A stretch of 64,000 nucleotides of DNA from Gemmatimonadota bacterium. Lineage in GTDB: Bacteria; Latescibacterota; UBA2968; UBA8231. Positions within the stretch are counted from its first letter, which is position 1. The number at the start of each line of letters is the position of its first letter. A program made the position numbers and the translations under genes. The stretch spans positions 358,965 to 422,964 of the forward strand of contig JABJJN010000008.1 in NCBI GenBank assembly GCA_018660835.1, given 5' to 3'. Below are positions 8,444-15,477 of the stretch, one piece after another. The notes under the pieces are model-generated. The model saw nothing but the letters and a program-made list of their open reading frames with translations. It did no database searches and had not been told where the DNA came from.

Positions 8444-9156
8444 TAGATCGCAGCATCATCCCCAGTTTGTTTACGGTGGGAAACCTGGTCTGCGGCTTCG
8501 TCGCCCTCAGCTTTGTTGCCGAAGGACGTTATGTGCCGGCTGCGTGGCTCATCCTTCTGGCTGCAGCGCTCGACAATATGGATGGGAGACTCGCCCGCCT
8601 GATCGGTTCCGATTCTCAATTCGGGATTGAGTTCGACTCCCTTGCCGATGTGTGCACCTTCGGCGTCGTCCCTGCTTTCATGCTGTATCACAGCCTGCTG
8701 CACTCTCCATGGGGAGCCGTCGCCTCCTCCCTGTTTCTTCTTGCTGGCGCGTCACGTCTTGCTCGTTTCAATGTGACCAGTCACAATGACGGCGGTAAAG
8801 GCGCCTTCTTCGTAGGCGTACCGATTCCAGCAGCGGCGATCGTTTTGACACAATACATCGTTTACACAGAGCGTACATGGGACACGGCGCATGCCGCGCA
8901 GTTTGGTATCGCACTCATGGTATTGCTGAGTTTCCTAATGATCAGCCGAATTGACTACGACGCGGTGCCCAATTTTCGCTCCAGCGCGTTGCGCGATCGA
9001 TTGAAGGTGGCCTACTTCCTGGTATCCGTCGGGCTCATTCTGCATCCAGCAACGTCGCGGGAGATTTTCTTTCCACTTACCATACTCTACATCGCGTCCG
9101 GTCTCTACCGCAGACTCTGGGGCATGTTCAGTAACGAAGTCACCCAACACGCCTGA
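8440..9156 (+). CDS. pssA: CDP-diacylglycerol--serine O-phosphatidyltransferase
   Basis: Makes phosphatidylserine from CDP-diacylglycerol and serine. The CDP-alcohol phosphotransferase signature is complete: DNMDGRLARLIGS followed by FGIEFDSLAD, giving the DxxDGxxAR...GxxxDxxxD metal and substrate site. The rest is a series of hydrophobic helices, for 238 residues in total, matching membrane-embedded PssA of type II. The GTG start overlaps the psd stop by four bases. The order psd-pssA is common in bacteria and supports the serine-specific assignment over other CDP-alcohol transferases. Confidence 0.94.
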   Translation: MIDRSIIPSLFTVGNLVCGFVALSFVAEGRYVPAAWLILLAAALDNMDGRLARLIGSDSQFGIEFDSLADVCTFGVVPAFMLYHSLLHSPWGAVASSLFLLAGASRLARFNVTSHNDGGKGAFFVGVPIPAAAIVLTQYIVYTERTWDTAHAAQFGIALMVLLSFLMISRIDYDAVPNFRSSALRDRLKVAYFLVSVGLILHPATSREIFFPLTILYIASGLYRRLWGMFSNEVTQHA

Positions 9157-9170
9157 GATCGACGACCCAT

Positions 9171-9452
9171 ATGTTGCGCGACAAGCCGATTGGTCACCTG
9201 ATCGTCATACTCTTCATCAGTGCCATCGGTGGCAGTGTCGTGGGCGAGTCACTGCGTCTGATACTGCGCTTCGTCGCTGGCGACGGCAGCATTGTTGAAC
9301 GCGCTCTTCTGGACTTTTTCCGCTATGAGATTGGACCCCATATGCTCAATCTCATCATCCTGTCCTTCCAGTTCGAACTGGCCTTGAATTTCAACGTCAT
9401 CACCTTGCTTGGCCTGTTCGTCGGTTGGTACTACTTCAAATACTCGTACTGA
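9171..9452 (+). CDS. DUF4321-like small membrane protein
   Basis: A 93-residue protein with hydrophobic segments at both ends (IGHLIVILFISAIGGSVVGE and VITLLGLFVGWYYFKYSY) and an intervening soluble stretch. The pattern of an N-terminal glycine-rich membrane helix, a central part ending in ELALNFNVITLLGL and a C-terminal membrane helix matches my recollection of the DUF4321 family, whose role is unknown. It lies 14 bases after pssA and 24 before tatA, in the same orientation, so it may share their envelope function. Family assignment is moderate. Confidence 0.7.
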   Translation: MLRDKPIGHLIVILFISAIGGSVVGESLRLILRFVAGDGSIVERALLDFFRYEIGPHMLNLIILSFQFELALNFNVITLLGLFVGWYYFKYSY

Positions 9453-9476
9453 ACCGACTGAAAAAGGAGCTGCATC

Positions 9477-9797
9477 ATGTTTCCGAGCCATTGGGAAATC
9501 CTCGTCATCTTCCTCGTCGTCCTGCTTTTGTTCGGTGCCCGTCGTATCCCGGAGATGGCGCAGGGCCTTGGTAAGGGCATCCGCGAATTCCGCAAGGCGG
9601 TAAAGGATGTCAAGGAGGAAGTCGACGTAACCGGTGCCATGAACCAGCCCACGCAGACCATTCCGCCAGCTGTTGGTCAGGTAGCGCGCCAAGAGCCCGC
9701 CCCTGCTCCTCAGCCTGCCACCGCACAGCCTGCCGCCGCACAGCCTGCCGCTCCCGCGCCGGCAGCAGCTGATCCTGGCACCGAGGCGCGGAGCTAA
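9477..9797 (+). CDS. tatA: Twin-arginine translocase subunit TatA/E family
   Basis: A pore-forming subunit of the Tat pathway for folded proteins. It has the classic single N-terminal helix ([20 protein letters not shown]) with the FGARRIPE hinge, then the amphipathic helix [18 protein letters not shown] and a charged tail. The C-terminus is a Pro/Ala/Gln tail built from 15-bp repeats (9711-9755) encoding [16 protein letters not shown] strong ribosome-binding site, AAAAGGAG, precedes the ATG. A TatC domain is encoded about 7.7 kb away as part of an Lnt fusion, so the window encodes a minimal TatAC system. No separate TatB is seen. Confidence 0.93.
   Translation: MFPSHWEILVIFLVVLLLFGARRIPEMAQGLGKGIREFRKAVKDVKEEVDVTGAMNQPTQTIPPAVGQVARQEPAPAPQPATAQPAAAQPAAPAPAAADPGTEARS
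9711..9755 (+). repeat. 15-bp tandem repeat in the tatA tail
   Basis: Three copies of a CAGCCTGCC(A/G)CCGCA unit, the last degenerate, encode the Gln-Pro-Ala-rich end of TatA. The unit length is a multiple of three, so copy changes would not break the frame. Confidence 0.65.
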
Positions 9798-9799
9798 GG

Positions 9800-11245
9800 A
9801 TGTCCCAAGCGCAGTGGACGGCGCACGAAGCGATTGAGCGACAGAATTCCGGTGACATCAGTTCCGTTGAGTTGACCCAGGCCGTCATCGAACGAATCGA
9901 TGCCGAGAATGGGCGTATCAATGCTTACGTTCACGTCGATGCGCCGACAGCGCTCTCTCAGGCTGAACAGATCGACGCACGGCGACACCGAGGCGAGCAA
10001 CTCGGACCTCTTGCGGGCGTCCCGATCGCGATCAAGGATGTCATGTGTGTTCGAGGTGGGCGCACAACATGCGGATCACGTATTCTGCAGGACTACGTCG
10101 CGCCCTACGATGCGACCGCTGTGAGCCGTCTGCGCTCCGCGGATGCCGTATTGCTCGGCAAGACCAATATGGACGAGTTCGCCATGGGCTCGTCGAATGA
10201 AAACTCCCACTTTGGCCCCACCCGCAATCCGCACAGTATTGATCGAGTTCCCGGGGGCAGCAGTGGCGGCTCCGCTGCGGCCGTCGCCGCCCATGCTGCC
10301 ATCGCTGCGCTCGGATCCGATACGGGTGGCTCTGTCCGTCAGCCCGCCGGCTACTGTGGAATCGTCGGTCTGAAACCTTCTTACGGTCGGGTATCACGCT
10401 ATGGCCTGGTAGCCTATGCCAGTTCCCTTGATCAGATTGGTCCACTAACGAAGGATGTAGAGGACACGGCTCTCTTGCTGGGCGTCATCTCAGGCCATGA
10501 TCCGAGAGATGCCACAAGCGTCGACATTGCGGTCCCAGATTATCGTGAGAAACTCCAGACGGGGGTCGAGGGTCTAACGATAGGAATGCCGGAAGAATAC
10601 TTCGCCGAAGGCCTCGATTCTCAGATTGCCGCTGCCGTAGAAGGCGCAGCGGCGCGGCTGGAAAAAGCGGGTGCGAAGCTGAAGCAGGTGTCGCTTCCCG
10701 TCGCCGGCCACGCCGACTACTGTGTAGGTGCTTACTATGTTGTGGCCACAGCAGAGGCTTCGGCCAATCTGTCTCGATTTGATGGCGTTCGCTTCGGTTA
10801 TCGTGCTGAACAAGCAACCGATCTGCAACAGATGTATCACCAGAGCCGCAGCAAGGGATTCGGCGATGAGGTCAAACGCCGTATCATGCTCGGTACATAC
10901 GTACTGAGTGCAGGCTACTATGACGCCTACTATCTCAAGGCTCAAAAAGTGCGGACCCTGATTCGCGATGACTTTTCTCGAGCCTTTGAAGAATGTGATC
11001 TGCTTCTTGGTCCCGTAGCTCCGACCACAGCGTTTGCAGTGGGCGAGAAAATCGATGATCCGCTGCAGATGTATCTGAACGATATCTATACCGTCACAGC
11101 GAATCTGGCGGGTCTACCGGGAGTCTCTGTTCCAATCGCCCATGCGGATGACGGGTTACCTATTGGCGCACAATTGTTGGCGCCCGCCTTCGCTGAGGAA
11201 ACATTGCTGCGCGCCGCATACAGTATTGAACAGATGGCCAACTGA
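9800..11245 (+). CDS. gatA: Aspartyl/glutamyl-tRNA amidotransferase subunit A
   Basis: GatA hydrolyses glutamine to supply ammonia for converting Glu-tRNA(Gln) or Asp-tRNA(Asn) to the amidated form. The 481-residue product has the amidase catalytic triad at the positions known for Staphylococcus GatA: Lys79 (PIAIKDV), Ser154 ([12 protein letters not shown]) and Ser178 ([12 protein letters not shown]). [16 protein letters not shown] is also a GatA hallmark and separates it from general amidases. The ATG lies two bases after the tatA stop. gatB and gatC are not in the window, so the subunit genes are dispersed. Confidence 0.95.
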   Translation: MSQAQWTAHEAIERQNSGDISSVELTQAVIERIDAENGRINAYVHVDAPTALSQAEQIDARRHRGEQLGPLAGVPIAIKDVMCVRGGRTTCGSRILQDYVAPYDATAVSRLRSADAVLLGKTNMDEFAMGSSNENSHFGPTRNPHSIDRVPGGSSGGSAAAVAAHAAIAALGSDTGGSVRQPAGYCGIVGLKPSYGRVSRYGLVAYASSLDQIGPLTKDVEDTALLLGVISGHDPRDATSVDIAVPDYREKLQTGVEGLTIGMPEEYFAEGLDSQIAAAVEGAAARLEKAGAKLKQVSLPVAGHADYCVGAYYVVATAEASANLSRFDGVRFGYRAEQATDLQQMYHQSRSKGFGDEVKRRIMLGTYVLSAGYYDAYYLKAQKVRTLIRDDFSRAFEECDLLLGPVAPTTAFAVGEKIDDPLQMYLNDIYTVTANLAGLPGVSVPIAHADDGLPIGAQLLAPAFAEETLLRAAYSIEQMAN

Positions 11246-11255
11246 GGATGAATCG

Positions 11256-12191
11256 ATGAGGAACCTGCGTTTCGCATTCTTGCCACTCGCCATGACTGTC
11301 GTGCTGTGGTCGGACAGTGCCCAAGCGATCAACGACAGTGCCGGCACAACTGGATTCAGTTTTCTGAAGGTGGGTGTCGGCGCCCGCGCCTCGGGGCTTG
11401 GCGCATTCACGGCGATTCGTGGGGATGTGGAAGCACCGGGCTGGAACCCGGCCGGCCTGCACGGTTTGTCCGCCCGCACAGCGTCGTTGGCCTACACGAG
11501 CTATCTCGTCGACACCGAAGCGGGTCGCATCAGTTTTGCTCTGCCGGGGTCTCAACGCAGCTATGGTTTCAGCATCAATTACTTCAGCTATGGCGACCTG
11601 GCCAGGACAGACGCAGACGGCCAGGATCTGGGAACCTTCGGCGCCACGGATCTGGCGGCATCGCTGACGGCGACTCAGTCACTCTTCGATGGTCGCCTGA
11701 CCGCCGGGGGCAGCATCAAGTCGATACACTCCAGTATCGACGATTTCTCCGCTGCGGCGGTCGCCATCGACCTTGGTGTGATTCTGGCCGGCCCCGTTGA
11801 AGGCATGGCAATCGGTGCATCCATCGCCAATCTCGGATCTGTCTACAGCGGCTATACGGATGGTTTCGATGATTCACTGCCCGTCTTGTTGCGAGCCGGC
11901 ATTTCACATCGTCCCGCCCACTTCCCGGTCCCCCTGTTGCTGGTCGCCGATTTCACGATTCCCAATGACAATGATGCGTACGCTACTTTTGGTGCCGAAA
12001 TCGATCTGGGCAATGGCCTCTCCATCCGTCCAGGTTACAGCCTGCAGCAGGGAGGCAGCGCCGGAGACGAAGCCCTCGGGCTTTCAGCCGGAGGTGGCCT
12101 TGCCATGCAGCGCTACAGAATCGACTACGCCTACTCGTCATTCCCCGACTTGGGCGATGTGCATCGGATTTCTCTGAGTGGGCATTTGTAG
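11256..12191 (+). CDS. PorV/PorQ-family outer-membrane beta-barrel protein
   Basis: The 311-residue product starts with a Sec signal peptide cleaved near WSDSAQA. It then shows the PorV/UPF0164 signature GFSFLKVGVGARASGLGAF and WNPAGLHGLS, followed by alternating beta strands ending in RISLSGHL, as expected for a FadL-like barrel. In Bacteroidetes, PorV shuttles type IX secretion substrates, but this family is widespread in the FCB group without type IX secretion and no other such component is here. The frame extends upstream into gatA; the ATG at 11256 is chosen for the signal peptide and lies ten bases after the gatA stop. Confidence 0.85.
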   Translation: MRNLRFAFLPLAMTVVLWSDSAQAINDSAGTTGFSFLKVGVGARASGLGAFTAIRGDVEAPGWNPAGLHGLSARTASLAYTSYLVDTEAGRISFALPGSQRSYGFSINYFSYGDLARTDADGQDLGTFGATDLAASLTATQSLFDGRLTAGGSIKSIHSSIDDFSAAAVAIDLGVILAGPVEGMAIGASIANLGSVYSGYTDGFDDSLPVLLRAGISHRPAHFPVPLLLVADFTIPNDNDAYATFGAEIDLGNGLSIRPGYSLQQGGSAGDEALGLSAGGGLAMQRYRIDYAYSSFPDLGDVHRISLSGHL

Positions 12192-12274
12192 CACTCCATC
12201 CATTGAAGCGCAGCAGACCGTGACCTGATCGACAAGGGTCCAGCCGCGGTCCTGCAGCTTACGGCACCAACGAC

Positions 12275-12309
12275 AAAGGGCCCTTCCGCTAGACGCGAAA
12301 GGGCCCTTA
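12275..12309. terminator. Hairpin terminator between convergent genes
   Basis: An inverted repeat with arms AAGGGCCCTT...CGC and GCG.AAGGGCCCTT (one mismatch) around a five-base loop separates the + strand run ending with the PorV-like gene from the convergent sodN. A long T-run is absent, but the stem is strong and placed to serve both directions. Confidence 0.8.
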
Positions 12310-12343
12310 ACCATCTCTGAATTGTAGCGCTACAGCCGTGGTC

Positions 12344-12799
12344 TCAGCGCGTATAGGCCTCCTGGAAAGCATGGACGGTGTCATGCAATTTCTGCGTCCA
12401 CATGGTGTCCGTCGTCTGCTTGCTCTTCATGGCATAGACGAGCATCTTGTGCAGCGATCCAAGATGCTCGGTGTAGGCGCTGACAGCTGCCGCATCATTC
12501 GCATCGGGCAACTTGATCCGTTGCGTCATGAAATACTGGGTTGCAATTTCACGAATGTGATCGGCGTGTTTCTCTTTGTTGAGGATCCAGCGGGCAATCT
12601 GATTGGCATTGGCCACCGGATCGGCTGACAGTTCAACGATTTTTGTCATCGACTTTTCGATGGTTGCAATATCCTCCTGCAGCATGGAGAAACGCAGATC
12701 GTCACCATAGATCCCGCAGGGGATCTCACAGTGCGCCTCCACACGAGTACCGGCAGCAAGCACAACCGCTACGAACAGAGCGAGATAAGAACCACGCAT
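12344..12799 (-). CDS. sodN: Nickel superoxide dismutase with an N-terminal Sec-type signal peptide
   Basis: Ni-SOD dismutates superoxide using one Ni ion bound by the mature N-terminus (the nickel hook HCxxPCGxY). Here HCEIPCGIY begins at residue 23, giving His23, Cys24 and Cys28 as ligands. It is preceded by a hydrophobic leader ending in VEA, a normal signal peptidase I site, so cleavage would expose the required free histidine amine. The remaining residues form a helical bundle (MLQEDIATIEKSMTKIVELS) typical of the four-helix fold. Characterised Ni-SODs instead have a short propeptide removed by SodX; no sodX is seen nearby. A ribosome-binding site (CAGGAG) precedes the ATG. It is transcribed divergently from the SMP-30-like gene. 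Confidence 0.92.
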   Translation of the reverse strand: MRGSYLALFVAVVLAAGTRVEAHCEIPCGIYGDDLRFSMLQEDIATIEKSMTKIVELSADPVANANQIARWILNKEKHADHIREIATQYFMTQRIKLPDANDAAAVSAYTEHLGSLHKMLVYAMKSKQTTDTMWTQKLHDTVHAFQEAYTR

Positions 12800-12911
12800 G
12801 ATGAAGGTCTCCTGAACTATAAATGTTAGGTTTCGGGACGAGGTCGTTAGGGATCTGGGTCTATTGTATCCGGCGATCTACTGTCGGGCAACACGCAAAG
12901 GAGAGTTTCGG

Positions 12912-13745
12912 ATGAGTGATCTCTACAAAAGCACTGTATTCACCCAGCGCAACGGCTTCACGCGCGGCATCGAGGGGCCTGGCTGCGACAAGGATGGGAA
13001 TCTGTATGCCGTCAACTATGAGCGTGAGCATACGATCGGCAAGGTAACACCCGAAGGTGTGTGCAGCATCTTCCTTGAACTCCCCGAGGGCAGCACCGGA
13101 AATGGCATCCGCTTCGACTCCCATGGACGGATGTACATCGCCGACTATACGGGTCACAATGTCTTGCGTGTCGATATGGGTTCACGCGACATCGAGGTCT
13201 TCGCTCATGAAGCATCAATGAATCAGCCAAATGACATCGCCATGGGCGCCGACGATGTCATCTACGCCAGTGACCCGAACTGGGGTGACTCAACTGGACA
13301 GATGTGGCGCATTGAACCAGATGGTAGCGTCCATCTGCTGGAGGCTGATATGGGAACGACCAATGGCATCGAAGTCAGCCCCGGTGAGGATCTGCTGTAT
13401 GTGAATGAATCGGTACAACGGACGGTATGGGCCTATGATCTAGCAGGTGGCGTCGTCAGCAACAAACGCCTGCTGATCGAGTTTCCAGATCATGCGATGG
13501 ATGGCATGCGCTGTGATGTTGAGGGCAATCTCTACATCACCCGCCACGGCAAAGGCACGATCGCCAAGATTTCTCCTGCAGGAGACTTGCTTGAGGAGAT
13601 CGGACTTACGGGTAAACTGGCAAGTAACATCGCCTTTGGTGGCAGCGACGGTTGCACAGCCTACGTGACGTTACAGGATGAGGGCAATGTAGAGGTCTTC
13701 CGGGTCGATGCACCCGGGCGAGCGTGGCAGCTAGCTCAGCGCTAA
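12912..13745 (+). CDS. SMP-30/gluconolactonase/LRE-like beta-propeller protein
   Basis: A 277-residue, probably cytoplasmic six-bladed beta-propeller of the SMP-30 superfamily, which includes metal-dependent lactonases. Repeats such as GPGCDKDGNLYAVNY, GIRFDSHGRMYIADY, DIAMGADDVIYASDP and MRCDVEGNLYITRH mark successive blades. The likely metal ligands are the Glu in GIEGPGCD, the Asn residues in QPNDIAM and TTNGIEV, and the Asp in MDGMRCD. The ATG at 12912 follows a clear AAAGGAG site. An earlier in-frame ATG at 12864 adds 16 unlike residues. The physiological lactone substrate cannot be told from the sequence. Confidence 0.85.
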   Translation: MSDLYKSTVFTQRNGFTRGIEGPGCDKDGNLYAVNYEREHTIGKVTPEGVCSIFLELPEGSTGNGIRFDSHGRMYIADYTGHNVLRVDMGSRDIEVFAHEASMNQPNDIAMGADDVIYASDPNWGDSTGQMWRIEPDGSVHLLEADMGTTNGIEVSPGEDLLYVNESVQRTVWAYDLAGGVVSNKRLLIEFPDHAMDGMRCDVEGNLYITRHGKGTIAKISPAGDLLEEIGLTGKLASNIAFGGSDGCTAYVTLQDEGNVEVFRVDAPGRAWQLAQR

Positions 13746-13758
13746 AACACTGGCGCAG

Positions 13759-14526
13759 TTAGTTGTCGCTCTCTTCGGCTTCGAGTTCGGTGATCTGATC
13801 GCGAATCCGAGCCGCTTCTTCATACGCCTCTTCAGCGACGAGCCGTTGCATCTGTGCCCGCAGGGCATCGAGCCGGGTGGGCTCGCCCTCCACTTCGCTG
13901 AGCACTGGCAACAAGGGCGTGGGTTCCTCCTCGATCATCTCTGCAAGAGGCTCGGCAACGGGCGGCTCAACGGCGGGGGCCACGACATCGATTGTCGCCT
14001 CTAGTCCCTCTTCATCATCTGCTTCGGACTCGTCGTCGTCGGCACCTGACAACTCATCCCCCAATTCGTTCAGATTGAGCATGCTGCTCAACTCACGCCC
14101 CGCCTCTTCCATGACTTCCGGGCTCATGAAAATCGGCACGCTCATGAGTGTGGCCAGAATCATGCCGTCGCTCGGTCGACAGTCAAGGTAGAACACCTCG
14201 TCCTCTGTCTGTATCAACAAGTAAGCATGGAAGGTCTCGTCTTTCAGGGTATGAATGACGAGTTGGTGGACCGTCCCCTTCACTTTGCCAAGCAGATTCT
14301 GCATGAGGTTGTGCGTCAGAGGGCGAGGAAAGGAGACTTGCTGCATCGCCATGACCAGATACTGGCCCTCAGGACACCCAATCGAAATGGGTACGAACTT
14401 TCCCTCCTCACCCTTCAGAACAACTAGAAAGGTCTCTGGTGGCGTCACGTCCGGATAAGGATAGATCCGCCAGATCTGGACAGGGATGAGATGTTCGTTT
14501 TTTGCTTTGCGCATGAGAGGGGCCAC
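13759..14526 (-). CDS. Bifunctional nuclease (DUF151) family protein with C-terminal UVR motif
   Basis: The N-terminal half (residues about 10-150) is a bifunctional nuclease domain: VLKGEEGKFVPISIGCPEGQ, HQLVIHTLKDETFHAYLLI and LDCRPSDGMILATLMSVPIF are its conserved stretches. A long acidic, Pro/Glu-rich linker follows. The last 40 residues form a UVR coiled hairpin (ALRAQMQRLVAEEAYEEAARIRDQI, given here as ALRAQMQRLVAEEAYEE then AARIRDQI). BFN-UVR fusions are seen in several phyla, sometimes near DNA-repair genes, and radC lies just upstream here. The linker contains PVLSEVEGEP, a peptide familiar from dispersed repeat insertions. The biochemical role is uncertain. Confidence 0.85.
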   Translation of the reverse strand: MAPLMRKAKNEHLIPVQIWRIYPYPDVTPPETFLVVLKGEEGKFVPISIGCPEGQYLVMAMQQVSFPRPLTHNLMQNLLGKVKGTVHQLVIHTLKDETFHAYLLIQTEDEVFYLDCRPSDGMILATLMSVPIFMSPEVMEEAGRELSSMLNLNELGDELSGADDDESEADDEEGLEATIDVVAPAVEPPVAEPLAEMIEEEPTPLLPVLSEVEGEPTRLDALRAQMQRLVAEEAYEEAARIRDQITELEAEESDN

Positions 14527-14596
14527 AGGGTGACTGCGGTTGTCTCAAATATACCGGATCAACCTCTCAGATCAAGGTGACATAGCATCACCAGGA

Positions 14597-15301
14597 TCAC
14601 ATATACCCCTGTTCCTTCAGACTAAGGAACTGATCGGCGGCGATGATCAGGTGATCGAGGATGTCGACACCCATGATTTCGCCCGCACGTTGCAGACGTC
14701 GCGTCAGGTCAACATCATCACGACTGGGGCTGACATCACCCGAGGGATGATTGTGCGCGAGAAGTATGCTGGCAGCAGATTTTGTCACGGCCATCTGAAA
14801 AACCTCTCGAGGATGTACAATCGAGGCACTCAAACTACCAATGGAAACAACTTCCTTGTGGATGAGTTGATTTCTGGCATTCAGATAGAGACAGAGGAAG
14901 AATTCCTTGCGTTGATCTTTGATCTCTGTCAGCAGCGGTAGTGCGTCAGCGGGTCCATTGATACAGGGGAGCAAACCGAGTCCCTGCCCCAGGCCTCTGC
15001 GTGCCAGTTCAAAGGCTGCAACAAGCATGCCGGCCTTGGCGCGACCTAGACCACGCAAGTCCTCTAACGACGACAGTTCCATCGTGACGAGTTGCTCAGG
15101 TGGATACCGAAACAGAACAGCACTGGCTACATCGATCACACTCATGCCTTTCACACCGGTTCCAAGCACAATCGCCAACAGTTCCTCGTCACGCAGAGCT
15201 GTTGCACCAAACCGCGCGAGTCGTTCTCGAGGCAGGTCTTGCACTCTGCAAGCCGGCTCGGGACGAGGGCGTTCGGTAGGTGAATGCAGCATCTCTGTCA
15301 T
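14597..15301 (-). CDS. radC: RadC family JAB1/MPN-domain protein
   Basis: The 234-residue protein begins with a helix-hairpin-helix-like region (LRDEELLAIVLGTGVKG and LRGLGRAKAGMLVAAFELARR). It continues into the JAB/MPN metalloprotease-like domain, with the signature LLAHNHPSGDVSPSRDD holding His183, His185 and an Asp about ten residues later. RadC was once linked to DNA repair, but its role is unsettled; the fold suggests a metal-dependent isopeptidase or nuclease. It is divergent from lnt-tatC, with about 175 bp between the two starts that must hold both promoters. Confidence 0.93.
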   Translation of the reverse strand: MTEMLHSPTERPRPEPACRVQDLPRERLARFGATALRDEELLAIVLGTGVKGMSVIDVASAVLFRYPPEQLVTMELSSLEDLRGLGRAKAGMLVAAFELARRGLGQGLGLLPCINGPADALPLLTEIKDQRKEFFLCLYLNARNQLIHKEVVSIGSLSASIVHPREVFQMAVTKSAASILLAHNHPSGDVSPSRDDVDLTRRLQRAGEIMGVDILDHLIIAADQFLSLKEQGYM

Positions 15302-15477
15302 TGACTACTCCGGAGTGGGGGGATCATCGTGGTACGGTTCATAAGGGTGACAGTCGCGCCCAGGAACTCACACAGACGGGCCCCGTCTTCCCTCAGCGAA
15401 GTTGCGATACGCGTGTGTCACTGCATGTGGCGTGCCAGTCGTGCCTTGAGCGGCGATCTGTGTTGACGACCGATCTG

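Noticed and set aside
11256..12191. Type IX secretion locus, because of the PorV-like protein
   Set aside because: No other type IX component (PorU, SprA, GldK-N) is in the window, and PorV-like barrels are common without that system.
15280..15477. N-terminal extension of the Lnt-TatC frame
   Set aside because: It overlaps radC on the other strand and has no Lnt-like sequence; the ATG at 15478 lies just before the first conserved part.
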